Assembly (NCBI GenBank): GCA_963719465.1
Contig: OY970386.1
Span: forward strand, 1 to 64,000
From: JALHUB01 sp963719465
GTDB taxonomy: Bacteria; Chloroflexota; Dehalococcoidia; DSTF01; JALHUB01
Direction of reading: 5' to 3'
Length of the DNA stretch: 64,000 nucleotides
Shown: positions 1-9,082 of the stretch, piece after piece
How positions within the stretch are numbered: the stretch's first letter is position 1
Layout of the letters: every line of letters begins with the position of its first letter
Notes under the pieces: model-generated
What the model was told of the DNA's origin: nothing
The model's input: only the letters and a program-made list of their open reading frames with translations
The model's database searches: none
Position numbers and translations under genes: made by a program

Positions 1-1809
<1,809 letters not shown>

Positions 1810-2375
1810 GGCATATCTAGTTTACCCGATGTGCCGGGCAGGGCGGGAGCGGGTAGCAGAGGCGTGGTTGGTTGCGGGCGGGCGCACTCCTACGTACAAT
1901 TGCCAACGCTGGTCGGGGAAGGGAAGATCGAGTCGTCGTTGAAGCAATGAGCGCCACGAAAGGAGAAGCCGATGATGAGGACCGAGCTCAACATGGCTAT
2001 AGCGCAGATCGATGATCTTGTTCAGGGTGCGGCTCCTGACGAGCCAGCGCGTGGGAAGCAGATCCGGGACGGGCTGGCACAGAATCATCCGAGAGAGGAC
2101 CTTCTTAGTTGCCGCTGAGGCGGCCGGTGAGTGCATCTGGCATTGGCAGCAACTTTCGACGGTCCTCGGCACGTTGGCCGCTGGCCGCAACGCGGGCGGT
2201 GCCGCGGAGCAAGCTGCAAACGATGATCTCCAGAGAAGGGCGGAGGATTCTCGCGCTACGCAAATGAGCTGCGGCAAGTCTTGAGCGAGGCGGCCATTTG
2301 AGCGCCCGGCCAACGCATGCTGGCGCATGGATGAGAGGGCGACAAGGCGGACGGTGGGGCCCGAGGGTCTCGTCG
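1810..2375. other. Intergenic gap between uvrB and ruvA
   Basis: About 565 bases without a recognised gene. The only protein-like stretch is a 48-codon plus-strand ORF at 1972-2118, listed separately. Longer ORFs on the minus strand have no ribosome binding site and an unnatural composition. No terminator, RNA or repeat was recognised. Confidence 0.5.
1972..2118 (+). CDS. Possible small protein of 48 residues, unknown function
   Basis: A short ORF beginning ATGATG and preceded by the good ribosome binding site AAAGGAGA at suitable spacing. The peptide is hydrophilic and acidic (MMRTELNMAIAQIDDLVQG at its start), with no recognised domain or membrane segment. Another frame directly downstream stays open for about 50 more codons, so this may be the front of a frameshifted or decayed gene. 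Only the ribosome binding site and the natural-looking composition support it. Confidence 0.3.
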   Translation: MMRTELNMAIAQIDDLVQGAAPDEPARGKQIRDGLAQNHPREDLLSCR

Positions 2376-2972
2376 CTACGAGGTAAAAGACGACAGGGCG
2401 AGGCGGATCTTCTCTTCGAGAGAGAGCGGTCCGTCAGACGGCAGGCGAGAGGCGGCGGCGGAGGCTTCGGCCTGCGTGTAGCCCAGCGATACGAGCGCGG
2501 CGATCACCTCGTCGTCGGCGCTGAGGAGCGAGGCGGCGGGAATGCCCATCGTCAAGTGCTCCGGCAGGCGTCCCTTCAGGTCGATGATGATGCGACTGGC
2601 GGTCTTGGCGCCGATGCCCGGCGCAGAGCGAATGCGCTCAACGTCGCCGCCGGCAATGGCCTCCCAGATGGCGTCGCCGGGAAGGCCGGTCAGCAAGGCG
2701 AGCGCGCCCTTCGGCCCGACGCCGGCGACGCCGATGAGCAGGTGGAAGAGGCGCAGCTCGTCGACGGTGGCAAAGCCGTAGAGGGCGACGTCGCTCTCGC
2801 GCGCCTGGAGGTGGGTGTAGAGCGAGACTTCGCGGCCGGGGACGCCCAACTCGTCGCGCGTGTGGCCGGGAACCTGGACGAGCAAGCCGAGGCCGGTGCC
2901 GTCGACGCGAATGGTCATGCCTTCCGCTCCGGAGTCTTCGACGACGCCCCAGATGCGGGCAACGGCGCTCAC
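2376..2972 (-). CDS. ruvA: Holliday junction branch migration protein RuvA
   Basis: DNA-binding subunit of the RuvAB branch-migration motor; a tetramer holds the Holliday junction and loads the RuvB ATPase. The 198 residues have the normal RuvA length: an N-terminal OB domain (1-62), two helix-hairpin-helix motifs (around GVAGVGPKGA and APGIGAKTA), and the C-terminal RuvB-interacting domain rich in acidic and leucine residues. Its start overlaps the ruvC stop by four bases, indicating translational coupling. ruvB is not in the window, so the usual ruvCAB cluster is split here. Confidence 0.96.
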   Translation of the reverse strand: MSAVARIWGVVEDSGAEGMTIRVDGTGLGLLVQVPGHTRDELGVPGREVSLYTHLQARESDVALYGFATVDELRLFHLLIGVAGVGPKGALALLTGLPGDAIWEAIAGGDVERIRSAPGIGAKTASRIIIDLKGRLPEHLTMGIPAASLLSADDEVIAALVSLGYTQAEASAAASRLPSDGPLSLEEKIRLALSSFTS

Positions 2973-3493
2973 TGGCTAGCGCTCCTCTCGATGAGAGACT
3001 GCGCGCGGCGGCTGTTGACGTGGCAGATAGCGACGGCCAGGGCGTCGGCGGCGTCGAAAGGCTGCGGCAGGTCGCGCAGGCCGAGCTGCAGTCGCACCAT
3101 CTCCTGCACCTGCCCCTTCGGGCCGCGTCCGTAGCCGGTGACGGAGCGCTTCACCTCGGCGGGCGAGTATTGCTCGACGGGCAGCCCCGCGAGGCCGGCG
3201 GCGAGGACGGCCAGCGCCCGCGCTTCGCCGATAGCCAGCGCGGAATGGGCGTTGATGGCGACGAAGGGCTGCTCGACGGCGACCTCCGTCGGCGAGTGAC
3301 GGACGATTAGCTGTTGCAGCGACTCGAAAAGCGCGGCGAGTCGGTCCGGCAGGGGGAGTCGCGGGTTAACGGCGAAACAGCCGTAGTCGACGGCCAGCAG
3401 CGAGTCGCCGTGGCAGGCGATGACGCCGAAGCCCATCGCCTTCAGCCCGGGGTCGATGCCGAGAACGAGGCTGCGGTCGTCCGGTTGGGGCAT
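2969..3493 (-). CDS. ruvC: Crossover junction endodeoxyribonuclease RuvC
   Basis: Resolvase that cuts Holliday junctions bound by RuvAB. It has 174 residues, as is typical. The RNase H-fold catalytic acids are visible: Asp14 in GIDPG, Glu74 in VEQPF, and Asp147/Asp150 in FDAADALA. It lies directly downstream of yebC (2-bp gap) and overlaps ruvA by four bases, so yebC-ruvC-ruvA forms one operon, an order common in bacteria. Confidence 0.96.
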   Translation of the reverse strand: MPQPDDRSLVLGIDPGLKAMGFGVIACHGDSLLAVDYGCFAVNPRLPLPDRLAALFESLQQLIVRHSPTEVAVEQPFVAINAHSALAIGEARALAVLAAGLAGLPVEQYSPAEVKRSVTGYGRGPKGQVQEMVRLQLGLRDLPQPFDAADALAVAICHVNSRRAQSLIERSASQ

Positions 3494-3494
3494 T

Positions 3495-4244
3495 CTATCC
3501 TTCGTACGCCTGGAGGACTTCGTCCGGGAACTCGGCGTTGGAGTGCACGCGCTGCACGTCGTCGAGCTCCTCCAGCTTGTCGAGCAGCCTGAGCGCCTGC
3601 AGCGCCTCCTTGTCGCCGAGGCTGACGGTGGTCTTCGGCAACTTGCTCAGCTCCGCCGACTCGACGGCGATTCCCTGTTCCTGCAGCGCCAGCCGGACCT
3701 TCTCCAGGTCCTCGGCGCGCGTCACGACCTCCAGGCGGTCATCCTGGATGTCAACGTCTTCGGCGCCGGCGTCGATGGCGGTCAGGGCGAGGTCTTCGCC
3801 GCCGCCGTCTTCGGCGTTGATGGCGATGACGCCCTTGCTTTCAAAAAGCCAGGCGACGGAGCCGGCTTCGCTCAGGTTGCCGCCGGCGCGACCCATTGCG
3901 GCGCGTATCTCGGAGACGGAGCGATTGCGATTGTCGGTGACGACGTCGATGAGGACGGCGACGCCGCCGGGCCCGTAGCCCTCGTACGTTGCCTCGATGA
4001 GCTCTGCGGCATCGGGGCCGCCGGCGCCGCGCTTCATGGCGCGGTCGATGGTGTCTGTGGGCATGTTGGCGTCGCGGGCTCTCTGGACGGCGAGCCGGAG
4101 GCGGAAGTTGGCGTTAGGGTCGGCGCCGCCCTGTCGCGCCGCGACGGTTATCTCGCGGCCGAGCTTGGTGAAGAGCTGGCCGCGACGGGCATCGGCGGCG
4201 CCCTTTTGTCGTTTGACCTGGCTCCAGTGGGAATGGCCTCCCAT
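3495..4244 (-). CDS. yebC: YebC/PmpR family protein
   Basis: Member of the YebC/TACO1 family, described as transcriptional regulators in some bacteria and as factors that relieve ribosome stalling in others. The start chosen is the ATG at 4244, giving the canonical MGGHSHWSQVKRQKGAAD N-terminus behind an AGGGAG ribosome binding site; an upstream start at 4277 would add 11 unsupported residues. The 249-aa product has family landmarks GREITVAARQGG and YEGYGPGGVA. First gene of the yebC-ruvC-ruvA operon. Confidence 0.95.
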   Translation of the reverse strand: MGGHSHWSQVKRQKGAADARRGQLFTKLGREITVAARQGGADPNANFRLRLAVQRARDANMPTDTIDRAMKRGAGGPDAAELIEATYEGYGPGGVAVLIDVVTDNRNRSVSEIRAAMGRAGGNLSEAGSVAWLFESKGVIAINAEDGGGEDLALTAIDAGAEDVDIQDDRLEVVTRAEDLEKVRLALQEQGIAVESAELSKLPKTTVSLGDKEALQALRLLDKLEELDDVQRVHSNAEFPDEVLQAYEG

Positions 4245-4277
4245 TCGAGTCTCCCTGTGGTCGGGATTGGCGCTCAC

Positions 4278-4286
4278 ATTCTAGCA
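4278..4286 (-). promoter_or_regulatory. Extended -10 promoter for yebC-ruvC-ruvA
   Basis: On the minus strand the sequence reads TGCTAGAAT, an extended -10 element, 34 bases upstream of the yebC start. No good -35 box is seen, as is usual for extended -10 promoters. Inferred from sequence only. Confidence 0.4.
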
Positions 4287-4431
4287 TCGGAACGGGCGCG
4301 GGGCAAAACCGGGGCGTGAGGCCCGTTCCTGACGCGGCGTCGCGCACAAAGGAACACCCCGACCTCCGCGTCCGTCTGGCGGGGCGGCCGAGAGGTCGGG
4401 GCATTCTATGTAAAGCCTTCGACGGGCAGGA

Positions 4432-5346
4432 TTACCTGCCAGCGGGGCTGTCGAAGACGATGGGCGGGCGTTTTTCGCCTACTGTTACGTTGTCGATAAG
4501 ACGCGTAATACCGATGCGCACGGCCAGCGAGATCAGGGCCGGCCCCTCGATAGTGTCGAACTCCTCCAGGGTGCGCGGATCGGCGATGCTTATGTAGTCG
4601 GCGCGGGCCAGCGGCTCCCGCGCGATCAGGCCTTCCAGGCGGTCGCGCAGCTTGCCTGCGTCGTGCTCCCCCTGACGGTGCAGGCGCTCGACGAGGCTCA
4701 TGCAGCGGAAGAGGACTAGGGCGGCGCGTCGTTCGTCCGGCGACAGGAAGACGTTGCGACTGCTCATCGCCAGGCCGCCGGTCTCGCGGATCGTCGGGCA
4801 GCCGACAATCTCGACGCCCAGGTTCAGGTCCTGCGCCATCTTGCGGATGACGACGAGCTGCTGGGCGTCCTTCTGGCCGAAGTAAGCGCGGTGCGGCTGA
4901 ACGGCGTTGAACAGCTTCAGGACGACGGTGGCGACGCCGCGGAAATGGCCGGGCCGGCAGCTTCCCTCCAGCACTTCGGTAACGTGGCCGACTTCGACGA
5001 AACTGTCGAAGCCCTCGGGGTACATGTCGACGGCGGAGGGCATGAAGACGATGTCGACGTTCTCCTGCTGGAGCAGCGAGAGGTCGCGCTGGGTGTCGCG
5101 GGGATACTTCTCGAAGTCTTCGTTCGGTCCGAACTGGATTGGGTTGACGAAGATGCTGACGACGACGAGCTCGTTGTCGGCGCGGGCCTTTCGCACCAGC
5201 GAGAGGTGGCCCTCGTGTAAGTAGCCCATCGTCGGCACAAAGCCCAGCTTCCGTCCGTTGGTCTGGCTGCGCAGCCGGCGCATAGCGTCGACCGACGAGA
5301 CCACCTGCATCGTCCTGAGGCCGCGAATCGTTTCCGAGAGTGCCAT
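4432..5346 (-). CDS. panC: Pantothenate synthetase
   Basis: Condenses pantoate with beta-alanine using ATP, the last step of vitamin B5 synthesis. The 304-aa product carries the nucleotidyltransferase HEGH motif (44-47), the FGQKDAQQ segment and the MSSRN loop that stands in for KMSKS. The start at 5346 is chosen because it lies one base after the panB stop (TGA-A-ATG); the same frame continues further upstream, but there it runs across panB and is a shadow. Third gene of a panD-panB-panC operon read from the minus strand. Confidence 0.96.
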   Translation of the reverse strand: MALSETIRGLRTMQVVSSVDAMRRLRSQTNGRKLGFVPTMGYLHEGHLSLVRKARADNELVVVSIFVNPIQFGPNEDFEKYPRDTQRDLSLLQQENVDIVFMPSAVDMYPEGFDSFVEVGHVTEVLEGSCRPGHFRGVATVVLKLFNAVQPHRAYFGQKDAQQLVVIRKMAQDLNLGVEIVGCPTIRETGGLAMSSRNVFLSPDERRAALVLFRCMSLVERLHRQGEHDAGKLRDRLEGLIAREPLARADYISIADPRTLEEFDTIEGPALISLAVRIGITRLIDNVTVGEKRPPIVFDSPAGR

Positions 5347-5347
5347 T

Positions 5348-6190
5348 TCACACCGCCATTCTTGAAAGCTCCGCCAGGGCTGATTCGTCCATGGCAAAGC
5401 TCTCCCTAGCAGTCGGGAATTCCCCCGACTGCACTTCCCGCTGATAGCGCTCGACGGCGCTCTGTATCTCTTCGGCAAGGCGGGCGTACTGCTTGGAATG
5501 GCGGGGCGTGAAGTCGGGATCGAGGCCCAGGAGGTCGACGAGGACCTGTACCTGGCCGTCGCAGTAGGGCCCGGCGCCAATGCCGATTGTCGGGATTGAA
5601 AGCTTCTCGGTGACGAGCTTGCCGAGGGCGGCGGGGACGCACTCCAGGACGACGGCGAAGGCGCCCGCTTCCTGGAGTGCGACGGCGTCATTGAGGAGGC
5701 GGACGGCGGCGGCGGGTGTCTTGCCCTGCACTTTATGGCCGCCGAGCTGATTGATCGACTGGGGCGTGAGGCCGAGGTGGCCCATGACGGGCACGCCGAA
5801 GGAGACGAGCGCGCGGACGGTTTCGACGACGGGCGCGCCGCCTTCGAACTTGACAGCGCCGGCGCCGGCCTCTTGCAAGAAGCGACCGGCGTTTCGAATC
5901 GCGTCCTGAAGGCCGGTCTGGTAGCTCATGAAAGGCATGTCGCCGATGATGAGCGCGTTCTGGGCGCCGCGTACGACGGCCTTCGTGTGGTGCAGCATGT
6001 CGTCCATGGTCACGGGAACGGTGGACTCGTAGCCAAGGACGGTGTTGCCAAGGGAGTCGCCGACGAGGATGACGGGGATTTCAGCGCGGTCGACGAGCTT
6101 GGCGGTTGGGAAGTCGTAGGCGGTGAGCATGGCGAACTTCTCGCCGCGGAGCTTCATCGCCTTCAGTTCGTGTACCGATACTCTAGCCAT
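5348..6190 (-). CDS. panB: 3-methyl-2-oxobutanoate hydroxymethyltransferase
   Basis: Transfers a hydroxymethyl group from methylene-tetrahydrofolate to ketoisovalerate, giving ketopantoate. The 280-aa length is normal. Family motifs include MLTAYDFPTAKLVD, the metal-binding VGDSLG region, KFEGG, and IPTIGIGAGPYCDGQVQV. It sits 24 bp after panD and is followed directly by panC, so the three steps are coexpressed. A ketopantoate reductase (panE) is not in the window. Confidence 0.97.
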   Translation of the reverse strand: MARVSVHELKAMKLRGEKFAMLTAYDFPTAKLVDRAEIPVILVGDSLGNTVLGYESTVPVTMDDMLHHTKAVVRGAQNALIIGDMPFMSYQTGLQDAIRNAGRFLQEAGAGAVKFEGGAPVVETVRALVSFGVPVMGHLGLTPQSINQLGGHKVQGKTPAAAVRLLNDAVALQEAGAFAVVLECVPAALGKLVTEKLSIPTIGIGAGPYCDGQVQVLVDLLGLDPDFTPRHSKQYARLAEEIQSAVERYQREVQSGEFPTARESFAMDESALAELSRMAV

Positions 6191-6214
6191 TTCACACCCC
6201 GCTTTCCGCCGCGC

Positions 6215-6616
6215 CTAGTTGAAGATGCTCCAGTGGTCGATGATGCCGAGCTGTTCAACCGGCGGGTCGATGCGCTTAATGTGGTTCTCCTCGTCGACGT
6301 GGACGATGATCGGCCGGAGGCGTCGCGCTTCCTCTTCCGAGTAGTCGGCGTAGGTGAGCACGAGGACGAGGTCGCCGGGATGGACGAGGCGGGCGGCGGC
6401 GCCGTTGATGCAGCATTGGCCGCTGCCGCGTTCGCCAGCCAGGGCGTAGGTCATAAGGCGGTTGCCGTTATCGACGTCGAGGACGTGGACTTGCTCGTAC
6501 TCCAGGATGTCGGCGGCCTCGAGGAGCTCGGGATCGAGGGTGATGCTGCCTACATAGTTGAGGTCAGCTTCGGTTACGGTAACACGATGGATCTTGCTCT
6601 TCAGCATCTTCCTCAA
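6215..6616 (-). CDS. panD: Aspartate 1-decarboxylase
   Basis: Makes beta-alanine from aspartate; a pyruvoyl enzyme that self-cleaves. The cleavage site is visible as Gly23-Ser24 in NYVGSITLD. The 133-aa reading starts at a TTG at 6616 with AGGAGG nine bases upstream, and gives an N-terminus like the family's MIRTML start; an internal ATG at 6607 lies too close to any ribosome binding site. First gene of the pan operon, behind a long structured leader. Confidence 0.95.
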   Translation of the reverse strand: MRKMLKSKIHRVTVTEADLNYVGSITLDPELLEAADILEYEQVHVLDVDNGNRLMTYALAGERGSGQCCINGAAARLVHPGDLVLVLTYADYSEEEARRLRPIIVHVDEENHIKRIDPPVEQLGIIDHWSIFN

Positions 6617-6828
6617 CGTGCCTTACCTCCTGCTTCGACCGGCGCGTCCGGCGCCCGATAAAAAACCCTTTCAGTCGCAGACCGAAAGGGCAGAATATCC
6701 ATTAGCTTCTGCACCGTCTCGGTCGCCAAGCGATCCAAGCGGCATGTTCAGGGCCGCTGCTCTAGTAGGCTTTGAAAAGCCTACTAGGCGGTGGTTGTCG
6801 CCCAAGGGCGGGGGTCGACACCGCCGCC
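6617..6828 (-). promoter_or_regulatory. Structured 5' leader of the pan operon, candidate pan RNA or attenuator
   Basis: Roughly 210 nucleotides between the panD promoter and start codon, rich in hairpins. In transcript order: a GC-rich stem flanked by GGCGGTG and CACCGCC; a perfect 11-bp stem CTAGTAGGCTT/AAGCCTACTAG with a 4-base loop; a 6-bp stem GCAGAA/TTCTGC; then an intrinsic terminator (separate entry). The layout suggests premature termination control. A 'pan' RNA motif upstream of pan genes is known from several phyla including Chloroflexota, but I could not confirm its bulged-A signature by eye. Confidence 0.55.
6660..6690 (-). terminator. Intrinsic terminator inside the panD leader
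   Basis: On the minus strand a CCCTTTC...GAAAGGG stem, extended by three further pairs past one mismatch, is followed by TTTTTT. It lies between the panD promoter and panD with no gene before it, so it can only stop leader transcription, i.e. act as an attenuator. Confidence 0.7.
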
Positions 6829-6856
6829 AGTATAGCAAACAATAACGCTTTGTCAA
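6829..6856 (-). promoter_or_regulatory. Promoter of panD-panB-panC
   Basis: Consensus -35 TTGACA, a 16-bp spacer and -10 TATACT on the minus strand, about 210 bases before panD. One of the strongest promoter matches in the window. Confidence 0.75.
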
Positions 6857-7106
6857 GGGCTAGTGATGAAATTCACGGAATTTCTCCCCTATTTTTCCGT
6901 GTGAAATCCCTAAGCCAAGCGCAAAATGGAGCGCTCAACGTCCTCTGCAACCTCCAGAACGTCATGATGCGACGATCTGTGCAGCGAGGCAGCAGTACGA
7001 TACAATGACAACTGAGCGACGGAACGCAGACATCGTGCGACAGACCGCCGGAAGCTACGGAGCGATTACCTAGAGACCGCTGAGTCGGAGAGGGAGGCAG
7101 GAAGCC

Positions 7107-8948
7107 TTGTGTGGCATTATCGGCTACGTCGGTCCGCGAGAAGCAGGCCCCTTGCTCCTGGAGGGGCTGCGTCGCCTGGAGTACCGCGGCTACGATAGCG
7201 CCGGCATCGCCGTAATCGACGGCGGCGGCGCACCGTGCATCGTCAAGTCGACCGGTAAGCTGCAGAGCCTGGTCGCCTGCCTGGAGGGCCGATTCCCAGC
7301 GGGGTCGATTGGCATCGGTCACACGCGCTGGGCGACACACGGCCGTCCCAGCGACACGAACGCTCATCCCCACTGCGACTGCGACGGCGACGTCGTGGTC
7401 ATCCACAACGGCATCGTCGAGAACTACAGCGCGCTCAGGGAGCAGCTGCGGGCGCAGGGGCACGTCTTCAAGTCGGACACGGACACGGAGGTCATCCCCC
7501 ATCTCATCGAAGCCGAGCTGGCGCGGGGGCTGCCGCTGGTCGAGGCCCTGCAGCGCTCAATCGCCCAGCTCGACGGCGCGCACGCCATCCTGGCGATAGC
7601 GGCCTGCCAGCCGGATACCGTCGTAGCGGCGCGCATCGGCAATGCTGGCGGCGTCGTCGTAGGCTACGGCGACGGCGAGATGTTCCTCTCCAGCGACCTG
7701 CCGGCCCTCCTGCCGCACACGCGCCAGGTCGTCTTCCTGAACGACGGCGACGTGGTGGCGGTGGAGCGGCACGGCGCCACCTACTGGCACGGCGAAGGCG
7801 AAGGGCAGCCGCGAACGCCGGTGTTGGTGCCCTTCGACCCGATGGCGGCGGCCAAGGGCGGCTACAAGCACTTCATGCTGAAGGAGATCATGGAGCAGCC
7901 GGAAGCGGTGCTCGATACGATCCGGGGGCGAATCCAGTTCGCGCCGCTGGGCCTGGAGCTGGAAGACATGCCGCCGGCGGAGGCGCTGGCAGGCATAAAG
8001 CGCGTGGTGCTGGTGGCGATGGGTACGAGCCTGCACGCGGCGATGGTCGGCCGGCACTATATCGAGCAGATCGCGGGCTTGCCGGCCGAGGTGGACAACG
8101 CGTCGGAGTTCCGCTACCGCCAGCCGATTATCGGGCCGGAGACGCTGCTGATCTCCGTCGCCCAGTCGGGCGAGACGGTCGATACGCTGGAAGCTATGGC
8201 GGAGGCGAAGGCCAGGGGCGCGCTGGAGATAACCGTCTGCAACACGCCCGGCAGCCAGGCAACGCGCGTCGCCGACGGCGTCGTCTACACGCGTTGCGGG
8301 CTGGAGATCGGCGTCGCCAGCACGAAGACGCTGCTGGGGTCGATAGTGGCGCTGTACATGCTCGCCTGCCATCTCGGGCAGCAGCGCGGCCACCTGAGCG
8401 AGGAGCAGCTCGGCGGGTATCTGACGCCGCTGGCGCACATGCCGCAGCTCATCGGCAAGGTGGTCGGGCAGGCGGACGAGTTCGAGGCGCTGGCGAGGAG
8501 CTTCTTCCGCTGCCAGGACTTCCTCTACCTGGGACGCGGAATCGAGTACCCGATAGCGATGGAGGGCGCCCTCAAGCTCAAGGAGGTCAGCTACATCCAC
8601 GCCGAGGGCTATCCGGCGGGCGAGATGAAGCACGGGCCAATCGCCCTGATCGACCAGGAGATGCCGGTGGTCACGATCGTTGTGAACGACGGCCTGCGCG
8701 ACAAGATGATCTCCAACGTGGAGCAGGTGAAGGCGCGGGAGGGCATCGTCATAGCGGTGGCGAACGAGGGAGACGAGGAGATCGCGAAGCTGGCGGACCA
8801 TGTCGTCTTTCTTCCGGAGACGACGCCGCTGCTAATGCCGCTGCTCACGGCGATACCGCTGCAGATGCTGGCCTATCACATCGCCGTGCACCGGGGCTGC
8901 GACGTGGACCAGCCGCGGCATCTGGCAAAGACCGTTACGGTCGAATAG
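7107..8948 (+). CDS. glmS: Glutamine--fructose-6-phosphate aminotransferase (isomerizing)
   Basis: Makes glucosamine-6-phosphate from fructose-6-phosphate and glutamine, the entry to amino sugar and peptidoglycan synthesis. The start is a TTG at 7107 with GGAGGCAGG upstream, so that the catalytic Cys follows directly as residue 2 after Met removal (MCGIIGYVG). The N-terminal glutaminase domain covers about 1-225; two SIS domains follow, with SQSGETVDTLEAM and the C-terminal DQPRHLAKTVTVE ending. 613 aa, full length. A weak TACAAT -10 lies at 7001-7006. No glmS ribozyme was recognised. Confidence 0.97.
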   Translation: MCGIIGYVGPREAGPLLLEGLRRLEYRGYDSAGIAVIDGGGAPCIVKSTGKLQSLVACLEGRFPAGSIGIGHTRWATHGRPSDTNAHPHCDCDGDVVVIHNGIVENYSALREQLRAQGHVFKSDTDTEVIPHLIEAELARGLPLVEALQRSIAQLDGAHAILAIAACQPDTVVAARIGNAGGVVVGYGDGEMFLSSDLPALLPHTRQVVFLNDGDVVAVERHGATYWHGEGEGQPRTPVLVPFDPMAAAKGGYKHFMLKEIMEQPEAVLDTIRGRIQFAPLGLELEDMPPAEALAGIKRVVLVAMGTSLHAAMVGRHYIEQIAGLPAEVDNASEFRYRQPIIGPETLLISVAQSGETVDTLEAMAEAKARGALEITVCNTPGSQATRVADGVVYTRCGLEIGVASTKTLLGSIVALYMLACHLGQQRGHLSEEQLGGYLTPLAHMPQLIGKVVGQADEFEALARSFFRCQDFLYLGRGIEYPIAMEGALKLKEVSYIHAEGYPAGEMKHGPIALIDQEMPVVTIVVNDGLRDKMISNVEQVKAREGIVIAVANEGDEEIAKLADHVVFLPETTPLLMPLLTAIPLQMLAYHIAVHRGCDVDQPRHLAKTVTVE

Positions 8949-8974
8949 GGAACCTCCTAGGGGAACGCCGGTAT

Positions 8975-9002
8975 TGCTCTTATTCCTTTTCGCCCGATAA
9001 TA
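8975..9002 (+). promoter_or_regulatory. Putative promoter of the PEP synthase gene
   Basis: TTGCTC, a 16-bp spacer and GATAAT, followed by a second AT-rich TATACT, in the gap between glmS and the synthase. Fair match only. Confidence 0.4.
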
Positions 9003-9082
9003 TACTGTCTTCATTTGCCGAAGACCCATTATTACGGCGTGTCAGAATCGGCGACGACCCCACAGCAAGGGAGGCTGAACGA

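Noticed and set aside
1822..2328. A 168-codon minus-strand ORF between uvrB and ruvA
   Set aside because: No ribosome binding site, no recognisable domain, and unusual composition compared with real genes nearby.
4432..5691. A 419-residue PanC with a long N-terminal extension
   Set aside because: The extra residues overlap panB in another frame and have Ser/Pro/Arg shadow composition. The family start lies one base after the panB stop.
7010..7106. glmS ribozyme upstream of glmS
   Set aside because: The leader is short and I could not trace the conserved ribozyme core or pseudoknots.
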